Shown here in pieces: positions 8,350 to 17,592 of a DNA stretch of 64,000 nt (positions are counted from its first letter, which is position 1; each line of letters opens with the position of its first letter). The stretch spans positions 1,302,001 through 1,366,000 of the forward strand of contig NZ_LT629762.1 in the NCBI RefSeq assembly GCF_900105155.1, written 5' to 3'. Below the pieces are notes generated by a model, which was given only the letters and a program-made list of their open reading frames with translations, ran no database searches and was not told the DNA's origin. This DNA is from Pseudomonas prosekii. GTDB lineage: Bacteria; Pseudomonadota; Gammaproteobacteria; Pseudomonadales; Pseudomonadaceae. Both the position numbers and the translations under genes were made by a program.

Positions 8350-8691
8350 TCAGATCTGAATATCGACCCAAAGCCCCTGGCGCGGCTCGTCTTCGACCAG
8401 TGCGACGACTGGCACAGTGTTGTCGGCGTTGAGCACGTCACCGGGAACCGCCAGATGCACTTGCGGATCTTCATCGGCTTCCTGACGGCGGCGATCCTGT
8501 TCCTGGCGGCGACGCTGTTCTTCGCGCAGCAGCAGGGCGGCCTCTTCCGGGTCACGGCTTTGCAGGTCGATCGTGCTTTCGCTGGAGCTTTCCTGCACCG
8601 GCACAACCGGCGGAATGTCCGGGCGCTGGCGGATCGGGTCCAGTTGCGCGGTGACCGGCACGGCACTCAAGGGGAGCATCGGTTGCAGCAT
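8350..8691 (-). CDS. Conserved hypothetical protein with Arg/Gln/Glu-rich helix
   Basis: 113 residues from the ATG at 8691 (MLQPMLPLSAVPVTAQLDPI), with GGAG about eleven bases upstream. A proline-rich N-terminal third (RQRPDIPPVVPVQE) is followed by a charged segment (EEQRRRQEQDRRRQEADED) that should form a helix or coiled coil, then a short hydrophobic C-terminal domain. No signal peptide or known domain recognised. An upstream in-frame start at 8814 is less likely because those residues look random. Confidence 0.65.
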   Translation of the reverse strand: MLQPMLPLSAVPVTAQLDPIRQRPDIPPVVPVQESSSESTIDLQSRDPEEAALLLREEQRRRQEQDRRRQEADEDPQVHLAVPGDVLNADNTVPVVALVEDEPRQGLWVDIQI

Positions 8692-8931
8692 AGTTATTAG
8701 TCTCCTGTCTTCAGGCTGTCGGCGGCGCGGCGGGCGACTTGAGCCATCGGTCGCCAAGTTGTGAACCAGCGCACACACGTAACGCGATGTTTTATCCGAC
8801 AACGTAGAACTCAAGCGTTCCCAAAGATCGAAAAATCAGTGCCCTCGCCCGCGCCGATGTCAGTAATCCTTTGGCCCTGAAGGCTCATTCCGTTAAGATA
8901 GCCCGCTTTTTCAAGGTGGGAGTCAGGCAGC

Positions 8932-11778
8932 ATGGCGCAGCAGTATCAACCGGGGCAACGCTGGATTAGTGACAGCGAAGCCGAGCTGGGTTTGGGCACC
9001 GTTCTGGCACAGGACGGCCGCTTGTTGACCGTGCTCTATCCGGCCACTGGCGACACTCGTCAGTACGCGCTACGGAATGCGCCCCTCACACGTGTGCGGT
9101 TTTCCCCGGGTGACTCGATCACTCACTTCGAAGGCTGGAAACTGACCGTACAGCAAGTCGACGACGTCGATGGCCTGCTGGTCTACCACGGCCTCAACGC
9201 GCAGAACGAAGTGGTCACGCTGCCGGAAACCCAACTGTCGAACTTCATTCAGTTCCGTCTGGCCAGCGATCGCCTGTTCGCCGGGCAGATCGACCCGCTG
9301 GCCTGGTTCTCCCTGCGTTATCACACTTTGGAACACACCAGCCGCCAATTGCAGTCGTCCCTCTGGGGCCTGGGCGGCGTGCGGGCGCAGCCGATCGCGC
9401 ACCAGTTGCACATTGCCCGTGAAGTTGCTGACCGTATCGCGCCACGGGTTTTGCTGGCAGACGAAGTGGGCCTGGGTAAAACCATCGAAGCCGGTCTGGT
9501 GATCCACCGCCAACTGCTCTCGGGCCGCGCCAACCGCGTGCTGATCCTGGTGCCGGAAAACCTTCAGCACCAGTGGCTGGTCGAGATGCGCCGCCGCTTC
9601 AACCTGCAAGTCGCGCTGTTCGACGAAGAACGCTTTATCGAAAGCGATGCCGCCAACCCGTTCGAAGACACCCAGCTCGCGCTGGTTGCGCTGGAATGGC
9701 TGGTGGACGACGAGAAGGCCCAGGACGCGCTGTTTGCTGCCGGTTGGGACCTGCTGGTGGTCGATGAAGCGCACCACTTGGTCTGGCACGAAGAGAAAGC
9801 CAGCCAGGAATACACCTTGGTCGAGCAACTGGCCGAAGTCATTCCCGGCGTGCTGTTGCTGACCGCGACCCCGGAACAACTGGGTCAGGACAGCCACTTC
9901 GCGCGTCTGCGCCTGCTTGACCCGAACCGTTTCCACGACCTGCACGCCTTCCGCGCCGAGAGCGAAAACTATCGCCCGGTGGCCGAAGCGGTGCAGGAGC
10001 TGCTGGACAAGGGTCGTCTGTCGCCAAAAGCGCACAAGACCATCCACGGTTTCCTCGGCAACGAGGGCGAAGCGCTGCTGACGGCGGTCAATGATGGCGA
10101 CGTCGAAGCCAGCGCCCGTCTGGTCCGCGAACTGCTCGATCGCCACGGCACCGGCCGCGTGCTGTTCCGCAACACCCGCGCCGCCGTGCAGGGTTTCCCG
10201 GAGCGCAAACTGCACCCGTACCCGCTGCCATGCCCTGACGAATACCTCGAATTGCCGCTGGGCGAGCACGCCGAGTTGTACCCGGAAGTCAGCTTCCAGG
10301 CGCTGCCGGATGCCAACGAAGAAGAACGCTGGTGGAAATTCGACCCACGCGTTGAATGGCTGATCGACACGCTGAAGATGCTCAAGCGCACCAAAGTGCT
10401 GGTGATCTGCGCCCACGCCGAAACCGCCATGGACCTGGAAGACGCGCTGCGCGTGCGTTCCGGCATTCCGGCCACGGTGTTCCACGAAGGCATGAACATT
10501 CTCGAACGTGACCGCGCCGCCGCTTACTTCGCCGACGAAGAGTTTGGCGCGCAAGTGTTGATCTGCTCGGAAATCGGCAGTGAAGGTCGCAACTTCCAGT
10601 TCTCGCACCACTTGGTGCTGTTCGATCTGCCGTCGCACCCGGATTTGCTGGAGCAGCGCATCGGTCGTCTCGACCGGATCGGCCAGAAACACATCATCGA
10701 ATTGCACGTGCCGTACCTGGAAACCAGCCCGCAAGAGCGGCTGTTCCAGTGGTATCACGAAGCGCTCAACGCGTTCCTCAACACTTGCCCGACCGGCAAC
10801 GCCTTGCAGCATCAGTTCGGCGCGCGCCTGCTGCCGCTGCTGGAAAACGCCGACGATGGCGAGTGGCAAGCGCTGATCGACGAGGCCCGCGCCGAGCGTG
10901 AACGCCTCGAAGCCGAGCTGCACACTGGCCGCGACCGCTTGCTGGAACTCAATTCCGGCGGTTCGGGTGAAGGCGATCAGCTGGTCGAGGACATCCTTGA
11001 GCAAGACGATCAGTTTGCCCTGCCGATTTACATGGAAACCCTGTTCGACGCGTTTGGCATCGACAGCGAAGACCATTCGGAAAACGCGCTGATCCTGAAG
11101 CCGAGCGAAAAAATGCTCGATGCCAGTTTCCCGCTCGGCGACGACGAAGGCGTGACCATCACGTACGACCGCAACCAGGCGCTGTCTCGTGAAGACATGC
11201 AGTTCATCACCTGGGAACACCCGATGGTGCAGGGCGGCATGGACTTGGTGTTGTCCGGTTCGATGGGCAACACCGCCGTCGCGCTGATCAAGAACAAGGC
11301 GCTGAAACCGGGCACTGTGTTGCTCGAACTGCTTTACGTCAGCGAAGTGGTTGCGCCGCGTTCGTTGCAATTGGGCCGTTACCTGCCGCCGGCGGCGTTG
11401 CGTTGCTTGCTGGACGCCAATGGCAATGATTTGTCCGGGCGTGTGTCGTTTGAAACGCTGAACGATCAACTGGAAAGCGTGCCACGCGCCAGCGCCAACA
11501 AATTTATCCAGGCGCAACGCGATCAATTGACGCCGCGAATCAATGCCGGCGAAGAGAAGATTGCCCCGCGTCACGCCGAACGTGTGGCTGAGGCGCAGCG
11601 CCGATTGGCTGCGGACACGGATGAAGAACTGGCGCGCCTGACCGCGTTGCAAGCGGTCAACCCGACCGTGCGCGACAGCGAACTGGTGGCCCTGCGCAAT
11701 CAGCGCGAGCAAGGCCTGGCGATGCTCGACAAGGCTGCGCTGCGACTGGAAGCGATTCGGGTGCTGGTCGCAGGCTAA
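8932..11778 (+). CDS. rapA: RNA polymerase-associated ATPase RapA (HepA)
   Basis: SWI/SNF-type ATPase that binds core RNA polymerase and helps recycle it after termination. 948 residues, the usual length. N-terminal Tudor-like region (residues 1-110), helicase domain with Walker [10 protein letters not shown] at about 176-184 and DEAH at about 278-281, second helicase lobe with [17 protein letters not shown] and the [11 protein letters not shown] motif near residue 580, then the RapA C-terminal domain. Monocistronic, followed by a strong terminator. Confidence 0.97.
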   Translation: MAQQYQPGQRWISDSEAELGLGTVLAQDGRLLTVLYPATGDTRQYALRNAPLTRVRFSPGDSITHFEGWKLTVQQVDDVDGLLVYHGLNAQNEVVTLPETQLSNFIQFRLASDRLFAGQIDPLAWFSLRYHTLEHTSRQLQSSLWGLGGVRAQPIAHQLHIAREVADRIAPRVLLADEVGLGKTIEAGLVIHRQLLSGRANRVLILVPENLQHQWLVEMRRRFNLQVALFDEERFIESDAANPFEDTQLALVALEWLVDDEKAQDALFAAGWDLLVVDEAHHLVWHEEKASQEYTLVEQLAEVIPGVLLLTATPEQLGQDSHFARLRLLDPNRFHDLHAFRAESENYRPVAEAVQELLDKGRLSPKAHKTIHGFLGNEGEALLTAVNDGDVEASARLVRELLDRHGTGRVLFRNTRAAVQGFPERKLHPYPLPCPDEYLELPLGEHAELYPEVSFQALPDANEEERWWKFDPRVEWLIDTLKMLKRTKVLVICAHAETAMDLEDALRVRSGIPATVFHEGMNILERDRAAAYFADEEFGAQVLICSEIGSEGRNFQFSHHLVLFDLPSHPDLLEQRIGRLDRIGQKHIIELHVPYLETSPQERLFQWYHEALNAFLNTCPTGNALQHQFGARLLPLLENADDGEWQALIDEARAERERLEAELHTGRDRLLELNSGGSGEGDQLVEDILEQDDQFALPIYMETLFDAFGIDSEDHSENALILKPSEKMLDASFPLGDDEGVTITYDRNQALSREDMQFITWEHPMVQGGMDLVLSGSMGNTAVALIKNKALKPGTVLLELLYVSEVVAPRSLQLGRYLPPAALRCLLDANGNDLSGRVSFETLNDQLESVPRASANKFIQAQRDQLTPRINAGEEKIAPRHAERVAEAQRRLAADTDEELARLTALQAVNPTVRDSELVALRNQREQGLAMLDKAALRLEAIRVLVAG

Positions 11779-11803
11779 GCCCCCTGCTCCACCTCGCAAA
11801 ATC

Positions 11804-11835
11804 AAAAGGCCCGCAGCGATGCGGGCCTTTTTTTT
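11804..11835 (+). terminator. Rho-independent terminator of rapA
   Basis: GGCCCGCA (11808-11815) pairs with TGCGGGCC (11820-11827) around GCGA, followed by a run of T. Confidence 0.92.
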
Positions 11836-11852
11836 ATCTACCGATCATCCCC

Positions 11853-11880
11853 TGTGGGAGCGAGCTTGCTCGCGATGGCG
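11853..11880. repeat. Single REP element
   Basis: One REP copy with core GGGAGCGAGCTTGCTCGCG between the rapA terminator and the stop codon of the convergent MFS gene. Confidence 0.85.
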
Positions 11881-11881
11881 A

Positions 11882-13231
11882 TTAGGCAGTCACCGCAGTA
11901 ACTTGTGGCTCAACAACAGCCACCAACCCATCCTTCATCCGCTGCGCATCGCGCACGAAACACCGCGACGCCATGAACAGAAACACCATGGTGAAAAACA
12001 GCGCCACCGGGATCAGGTACATCGCGTCGTGCAGGCCGACCGCCTTGAACGCTTCGGTCATCTGCTCGGCGCCCGCCGCGAGCATCGCCGTGTGGGCGAA
12101 GTGATCGGACAATCCGCCGACCACCACTGGCCCCAAACCGCCGCCAAGCAAATACAGACCAGCAAAAAACAGCGCCATCGCCGTCGCCCGCAAGCGCGGT
12201 TCGACCACGTCCTGGATCGCCGTGTAAACGCAGGTGTAGAAGTTGTAGGCAAACAACCAGCCCAGACTGAACACCGCGACGAACATCCCAATCTCAATCC
12301 GCCCCGCGTGCAGCGCCCACGCCGTGCACACGGTCGAGATGATCAGGCTGAACGCGGCAAACAGCAGCCGTCCATTCGCTACCCGCTGGTGAATCTTGTC
12401 GGCGACAAACCCGCCCAAGGTCAAACCGAACAACCCGGTCACCCCGACAATCACCCCGGTCGCCACCGCCGCTTCGTGCAAAGGCATCAAAAAGTAGCGC
12501 TGCAACATTGGCACCAGAAACGAGTTGCACGCATAGGTCGCGAAGTTGAAGCACAGCCCGGCCAGCACCAGCCAGAGGAAGGTCGGCACCGCCAGCACGC
12601 GGCGAATCGGCCGATCTACGCGTTCCTGCGAAACCTGCACGCTTTCCGCCGCTCCGCGCTTAGGTTCCTTGATGAAGAACATGAACACCGCGAGCACCAA
12701 CCCCGGCACCGCAGCGATGAAAAACGGCGCGCGCCAACTGTCGAAGGTCTTGACCATCCAGCCGATGGTGAAAAACGCCAGCAGCAGCCCCAATGGCAGC
12801 CCAAGCATGAAAATCCCCATCGCCCGCGCACGACGGTGGGCGGGAAACAGATCGCCGATCAGCGAGTTGGCGGCTGGCGCGTAGCTGGCTTCGCCGATGC
12901 CGACGCCCATGCGCACCAGCAAAAACGTCCAGAAACTGCCGACCAGACCGTTAACCGCCGTCAGCCCGCTCCACGCCGCCAAGCCCCAGCCCATCAGTTT
13001 GGCGCGCGAGCCGGTGTCGGCCATGCGCCCTAGCGGCAGGCCGGCGATTGCGTAAACGATAGTGAATGCAGTGCCGATGATCCCCAGCTGAAAGTCGCTG
13101 AGGTGCCATTCCATGCGGATTGGCTCGATGATGATCGCCGGAATGGTCCGATCGAAGAAGTTGAACAGGTTGGCCAGGAACAGCAAAAACAGAATGCGCC
13201 AGGCATTCGCCGCTTGGGTCGAGTTCTGCAT
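11882..13231 (-). CDS. MFS transporter, spinster-like
   Basis: Twelve-helix major facilitator of 449 residues, substrate unknown. N-terminal helix ANLFNFFDRTIPAIIIEP is typical of the spinster-like branch; the loop motif between helices 2 and 3 is GLPLGRMADTGSRAKLMG and GIGEASYAPAANSLIGDLF follows in helix 4-5. A second conserved loop (GGFVADKI) occurs at the start of the C-terminal half. Monocistronic and convergent with rapA; no adjacent enzyme hints at a substrate. Confidence 0.85.
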   Translation of the reverse strand: MQNSTQAANAWRILFLLFLANLFNFFDRTIPAIIIEPIRMEWHLSDFQLGIIGTAFTIVYAIAGLPLGRMADTGSRAKLMGWGLAAWSGLTAVNGLVGSFWTFLLVRMGVGIGEASYAPAANSLIGDLFPAHRRARAMGIFMLGLPLGLLLAFFTIGWMVKTFDSWRAPFFIAAVPGLVLAVFMFFIKEPKRGAAESVQVSQERVDRPIRRVLAVPTFLWLVLAGLCFNFATYACNSFLVPMLQRYFLMPLHEAAVATGVIVGVTGLFGLTLGGFVADKIHQRVANGRLLFAAFSLIISTVCTAWALHAGRIEIGMFVAVFSLGWLFAYNFYTCVYTAIQDVVEPRLRATAMALFFAGLYLLGGGLGPVVVGGLSDHFAHTAMLAAGAEQMTEAFKAVGLHDAMYLIPVALFFTMVFLFMASRCFVRDAQRMKDGLVAVVEPQVTAVTA

Positions 13232-13678
13232 GGGGTCCGTCTCTTTTATTGTTATGAAGGCGTAGCTGCCCCCGGAGTCTGCAATCTAGTCAGGCGCGCG
13301 CGGCGTGTCTGTCATCATTCGCCAGCCTGATATCGGCCCATGCCACACCGCCCCCCTGTGGGAGCCAAGCTTGCTCGCGATAGCGGTCGATCAGCCGCCA
13401 TCCATGCCCACTGACACCCCGCCCACCCTGTGGGAGCCGAGCTTGCTCGCGATAGCGATCTGTCAGTCGCCATGCCCGTTGACTGGTACACCGCTTTCGC
13501 GAGCAAGCTCAGCTCCTACAAGTCAGTGCCGTTAGCGCGGATCGCTATAACCCCCATATCAAAATCATTGACCTCACCGTGCCACTACGGCTTGAACTAT
13601 GTACATGGCCTCTATACTCCAATGCATTCGCCAATGCCTGTGGCGCTGGCCAGGATGACTCGTGAATGGGGCGTGCTA
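13232..13678. other. Intergenic region with REP cluster upstream of the MHYT-GGDEF-EAL gene
   Basis: 447 bases between divergent genes. Three REP copies occupy 13357-13521. The remaining 157 bases before the signalling gene hold its presumed promoter; no clear hexamers were recognised. The reading frame of the downstream gene remains open through the REP cluster, but REP-encoded residues are not expected to be protein. Confidence 0.6.
13357..13521. repeat. REP cluster (three copies)
   Basis: Copies at about 13357-13386, 13429-13458 (same orientation, GGGAGCC variants of the core) and 13491-13521 (inverted). Confidence 0.85.
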
Positions 13679-15961
13679 ATGGAGTGGCTTGGTTTGCAGT
13701 TCCTTACCGAGCTGCCGGAACGTGGTCAGGTGATTCTCGACTGCACGCACAACCCGTTTCTGGTGTTGCTCGCCTATGTGGTGGCCTGCGCGGCCGGTTT
13801 CGCCACGCTGGACATGACCGAACGCGTTGGCCATGTCGAAAAACCCGGCTCGCAACGACTCTGGCGCTGGGTCGGTGCCGGGTGCCTGGCGGGCGGCATC
13901 TGGGCCATGCATTTCATCAGCATGCTCGCGTTCCAGGTACCGATCGAAGTCAATTACCAACTGCCGATCACCCTGCTCTCGCTGGTCTTCGCGCTGACGG
14001 CGTCGTGGCTGGCGATGCACACACTCAGCCATCCTCACGTGACATTCTGGCAATTGGTGCGCGCGGCGGTGTGGATCGGCCTCGGCATCGCGACCATGCA
14101 TTACATCGGCATGGCCGCGATGCGCTCGGCGGCCACCCCTTATTACGACCCGACGCTGTTCGTGCTGTCGATTGTCATCGCCATCGGTGCCAGCCTCGCC
14201 GCGCTGCTGATTTCCAGCCATCTGCGCGATGGCAGCGGGATGTTTCATCAGTTGCTCAAATACACCGCCAGCCTGGTGCTCGGCGCCGGCATCGTCAGCA
14301 TGCATTTCACCGGCATGGCGGCGCTGACCCTGGTGCTGCCCGTCGGCAATCTACCGACGCTGCCCGGCGAGAACAATCATCTGCAACTCGGGCTGACCGT
14401 GGCGATCATCACGTTGCTGATCATCGGCAGTTGCATCAGCGCGGCGCTGGCCGACAAGAAACTGCAAAACAAGGAATTCGACCTGCGCCGGGTCAACGCC
14501 CTGCTCAGCCAACTCGATCAGGCGCGCGTGTCGTTGCAACAAGTGGCCAATTACGACGCCCTGACCAACCTGCTCAACCGTCGCGGCTTCAACCACATCT
14601 TTGCCGAGAAACTCAACGAGAAAACCCAGGACGGCGGTTGGCTCGCGGTAATTTTCCTCGACATCGACCACTTCAAACGCATCAACGACAGCCTCGGCCA
14701 CGACGCCGGTGACGCGCTGCTCAAAGTCCTCGCCCAGCACATCAAGGGCTCGGTGCGCAGCCATGAAGACGTGGTCGCGCGGTTTGGTGGCGACGAGTTC
14801 TGCCTGCTCATCAGCCTGCGTGATCGCGAGGAAGCGCGGCACATGGCCCAGCGCATCATGCTGAAAATGAAGGAGCCAATCGAGCTGTCGGGGCGGCGGA
14901 TGGTGATGACCACCAGCATTGGTATCAGCCTGTTTCCCGAGGACGGCAAGACCTGCGAAGAACTGCTGAAAAACGCCGATCTGGCGCTCTATCAATCCAA
15001 GGGCAGCGGTCGCAACAGCCTGCATTTCTTCAGCCCCAACCTGCGGACCCGGGCAACGATGGAGCTGCAACTGGAAGAGGAATTGCGCCACGCCTTGCGC
15101 GAAGATTCTGGGTTGCTGCTGTATTACCAACCGATCTACGACCTGAAAAACGCCAAGGTCACCAAACTTGAAGCGCTGGTGCGCTGGCAACATCCGATTC
15201 ACGGACTGTTGGCGCCGGACCGTTTTATCGCCATCGCCGAGACCAATGGCTTGATCGCCGAACTGGACAATTGGGTGCTGCGCAGGGCCTGCGCGGACTT
15301 GGGCGAATTGTCCCGGCATGGCTGCGAGGAGTTGAAGATCGCGGTCAACTGCTCACCGCTGAACCTGACGCGCGAAGAGCTGGCCAATGAAATCGAACAG
15401 ATCCTCCACGTCACAGGCGTGGCCCCCGAGCGCCTTGAACTGGAGGTCACGGAAAATGCGCTGATGGGCAATATCGCCAGCAGTCTGGTGCTGCTGCGGC
15501 AGATCCGTGCACTCGGGGTGTCGTTGTCGATCGACGACTTTGGCACTGGTTATTCATCGCTCGCCTACCTCAAGCGACTGCCGCTGAACACGCTGAAAAT
15601 CGATCGCTCGTTTATTCAGGACATCCCTAAGGCAACCCAGGACATGGAGATCGTCCAGGCGATCATCGTCATGGCGCACACCCTGCATTTGCAGGTGGTC
15701 ACCGAAGGCGTCGAGACGCTGGAGCAATACCAGTTTCTCGAACGCCACGGCTGTGACTTCGTCCAGGGTTACCTGTTGAGTCGCCCGGTGCCGCTGGAGG
15801 AAATCCGTTCGGTTCTCGACGAAATCAACCGGCGCCAGCACGCGCACATGGTCACTGCGCTGAATCTGGCGCGCGGTACAACTGCACTAGCGTCGACGGA
15901 TCCTTTTCCAAAAAGCCCTGGCCCCCATGCAGGCGCATCAGTTGTGCGGCCAATCCGCTGA
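13679..15961 (+). CDS. Membrane c-di-GMP signalling protein, MHYT-GGDEF-EAL (MucR-like)
   Basis: 760 residues. An N-terminal MHYT sensor of about seven membrane helices shows three copper-ligand-type motifs (AMHFISM, TMHYIGM, SMHFTGM). A GGDEF domain follows with an intact GGDEF at about 370-374 but no canonical RxxD inhibitory site. The EAL domain has EALVRW at about 498-503 and DDFGTGYSSL near 620, so both activities look possible. The layout equals MucR of P. aeruginosa, linked to alginate and biofilm control. The start at 13679 is preferred because it gives MEWLGLQFLTEL just before the first helix; an ATG at 13655 is possible. The last 110 bases overlap the convergent dehydrogenase gene. 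Confidence 0.9.
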   Translation: MEWLGLQFLTELPERGQVILDCTHNPFLVLLAYVVACAAGFATLDMTERVGHVEKPGSQRLWRWVGAGCLAGGIWAMHFISMLAFQVPIEVNYQLPITLLSLVFALTASWLAMHTLSHPHVTFWQLVRAAVWIGLGIATMHYIGMAAMRSAATPYYDPTLFVLSIVIAIGASLAALLISSHLRDGSGMFHQLLKYTASLVLGAGIVSMHFTGMAALTLVLPVGNLPTLPGENNHLQLGLTVAIITLLIIGSCISAALADKKLQNKEFDLRRVNALLSQLDQARVSLQQVANYDALTNLLNRRGFNHIFAEKLNEKTQDGGWLAVIFLDIDHFKRINDSLGHDAGDALLKVLAQHIKGSVRSHEDVVARFGGDEFCLLISLRDREEARHMAQRIMLKMKEPIELSGRRMVMTTSIGISLFPEDGKTCEELLKNADLALYQSKGSGRNSLHFFSPNLRTRATMELQLEEELRHALREDSGLLLYYQPIYDLKNAKVTKLEALVRWQHPIHGLLAPDRFIAIAETNGLIAELDNWVLRRACADLGELSRHGCEELKIAVNCSPLNLTREELANEIEQILHVTGVAPERLELEVTENALMGNIASSLVLLRQIRALGVSLSIDDFGTGYSSLAYLKRLPLNTLKIDRSFIQDIPKATQDMEIVQAIIVMAHTLHLQVVTEGVETLEQYQFLERHGCDFVQGYLLSRPVPLEEIRSVLDEINRRQHAHMVTALNLARGTTALASTDPFPKSPGPHAGASVVRPIR

Positions 15962-16748
15962 TCGGCGTGGCCGAGCCTTGCTCGCGAGAAAATTTAACCG
16001 CTGTGTCGAGATCCTTGAGCAAGGTACGCACGTGCCATTTCACCGGTTCGAAACGGCTCTCGGCCATTTGCGGGGCGAGGATCTGCAGCGGTCGGGAATC
16101 GGCAAAGCCACCGGCCAGCGCTTCGGCGATGAGGCTGGCATCGACGCCCGAACGCTCGGCCAGCGCCACCACCTCAGCAATCACCAGCGCATTGCAGGCA
16201 ACGATCATTTGATTGCAGGCCTTGGTCACCTGACCGGCGCCGACGTCGCCCATGTGCGTGACGCGTTGGCCGAGGGTGAGCAATACCGGCCTGACCCGTT
16301 CAAGGTCCGCCGCCGCGCCGCCGACCATGATCGCCAGGCTGCCCGCCTCGGCGCCGACCACGCCACCGGAAACCGGCGCGTCGAGCCAGCGCATGCCGGT
16401 CTGGCTGAACAGCGCAGCGGACATTTCCCGGGTGGCGGTCGGTTCAAGGCTGGAAAAATCCACCAGTAACTGAGGACTTTTCCCACCTTCAGCGACGCCG
16501 TTCGGGCCGAACACCACTTCGCGCACCACCGCCGTGTCCGCCAGGCACAGCATCACCACGTCGGCGTGCGCGCACAGCTCAGCCGGTGTCGCGACCTGCC
16601 GTGCGCCCGCTGCCACCAGCTGCGCGCATTTGGCCGGGTTGCGATTCCACACCGTCAGCGAATAGCCCGCCGCCAATAAACGCTGGCACATCGGCAGGCC
16701 CATCAAGCCGATTCCGGCGAACCCGAGCGAAGGTAAAGTGGCAGCCAT
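15852..16748 (-). CDS. NAD(P)-dependent beta-hydroxyacid dehydrogenase
   Basis: Member of the 3-hydroxyisobutyrate / tartronate-semialdehyde reductase family, 298 residues. The Rossmann motif GFAGIGLMGLPM starts near residue 9, the substrate-binding DAPVSGGVVGAEAGSLAIMVGG lies around 120-140, and the catalytic lysine is in GAGQVTKACNQ. AGGAG precedes the ATG at 16748. Substrate cannot be told from sequence; no glyoxylate or valine pathway gene is adjacent. Its 3' end overlaps the convergent MHYT-GGDEF-EAL gene by 110 bases, yet its C-terminal residues (GGQGFLEKDPSTLVQLYR) look genuine. Confidence 0.9.
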   Translation of the reverse strand: MAATLPSLGFAGIGLMGLPMCQRLLAAGYSLTVWNRNPAKCAQLVAAGARQVATPAELCAHADVVMLCLADTAVVREVVFGPNGVAEGGKSPQLLVDFSSLEPTATREMSAALFSQTGMRWLDAPVSGGVVGAEAGSLAIMVGGAAADLERVRPVLLTLGQRVTHMGDVGAGQVTKACNQMIVACNALVIAEVVALAERSGVDASLIAEALAGGFADSRPLQILAPQMAESRFEPVKWHVRTLLKDLDTAVKFSREQGSATPISGLAAQLMRLHGGQGFLEKDPSTLVQLYRAPDSAQ

Positions 16749-16948
16749 CTGTGGCTCCTTTTTATTGTTTTGCCCAACATTCAGAAACAATTAATCAGCC
16801 GTTAGCAGGCTCACTAAACTGTTCCCGTTACGTTTACGTCACCCTCGCCAAGAGCCTTCTGTGGCCTTTCTCCACGGCAAGGTGCCATCACGCTACTCGG
16901 CTACACACTTTTAGTCGGCCGAGAGGCGCACTGGTTTGGTGCGAGCGT

Positions 16949-17254
16949 TCAACCGTTCGCCCTTTCCTGGATCAGAATCCACGGCGAAACCACCACTGCC
17001 CACAGCTCTGGATCGCGCTCGAAGAGATCCAGCGCCCGCGTTTCAGAGAGCTTGGCGAGGCTGTCGTCAGCCAGCCAGGCAGCGACTTTCTCGCCGTCAT
17101 CGGTGGCCACGGCCTCGGCGGCAGCGATCAAATCCAGGCTCGGGTCGACCCACAATAGGGCACCCTTGGCGAAGAACGGTTCGAGTTCTTTCCACGTAAT
17201 AGATGCGGTCTCACCAAGCAGCTTGGCATAGAGGGTGCTAGGTTCTTCAGTCAT
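16949..17254 (-). CDS. DUF2288 family protein
   Basis: 101-residue soluble protein (MTEEPSTLYAKLLGETASITWKELEPFF...), matching my recollection of the DUF2288 family, which has no assigned function. It is largely acidic and helical, with a conserved-looking segment WKELEPFFAKGALLWVDPSLDLI. Single gene, facing away from braC. The upstream region is shared with the bra promoter. Confidence 0.8.
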   Translation of the reverse strand: MTEEPSTLYAKLLGETASITWKELEPFFAKGALLWVDPSLDLIAAAEAVATDDGEKVAAWLADDSLAKLSETRALDLFERDPELWAVVVSPWILIQERANG

Positions 17255-17592
17255 GGGCCCTGTCCGGAAAAGAAATCGACGCGAATGATAACGTCGGTAG
17301 TCCGGCAGACAAACCCGGATGCAATTGATTGACCGAATGAAAAGTGCAGGAAAGCCAAGGATTGCTGGATATCAGCCTGAACCCCCGCCGCGATTCTGTA
17401 TTTTTCTTTCAAAAAAGCGACACCCTCAGGATTTGCCCCATGGCGCCAGCTTCCCAGGCTGACAATCGGCGCTCTACACTGTACCGGTACAGTTGCCGGG
17501 GGCATTTTCCGGAGGATATCGAAGATATCTGACCCGGTTCTGCTGCTACGGCGCCAGGACTATAAAAACTACAACAGTAAGAGTGGAGCACT
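17255..17592. other. Divergent promoter region between the DUF2288 gene and braC
   Basis: 338 bases without a supported gene. It contains a perfect 16-base palindrome (17478-17493) and a second inverted repeat GATATC-GAA-GATATC (17515-17529) about 65 bases before braC. Confidence 0.6.
17478..17493. promoter_or_regulatory. Perfect 16-bp palindrome upstream of braC, possible operator
   Basis: ACTGTACCGGTACAGT is exactly self-complementary and lies 100-115 bases before the braC ATG. The regulator is unknown; spacing excludes a LexA box. Confidence 0.5.

Noticed and set aside
9070-11805. A 911-codon open frame antisense to rapA
   Set aside because: It mirrors the third-position GC bias of rapA; the translation is His/Arg/Gln-rich without any recognisable domain.
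13430-13678. Extended N-terminus of the MHYT-GGDEF-EAL protein
   Set aside because: The extra 83 codons run through REP sequence and precede the first membrane helix without family-like residues.
17478-17493. LexA box at the braC palindrome
   Set aside because: CTG and CAG are separated by eight bases, not ten.
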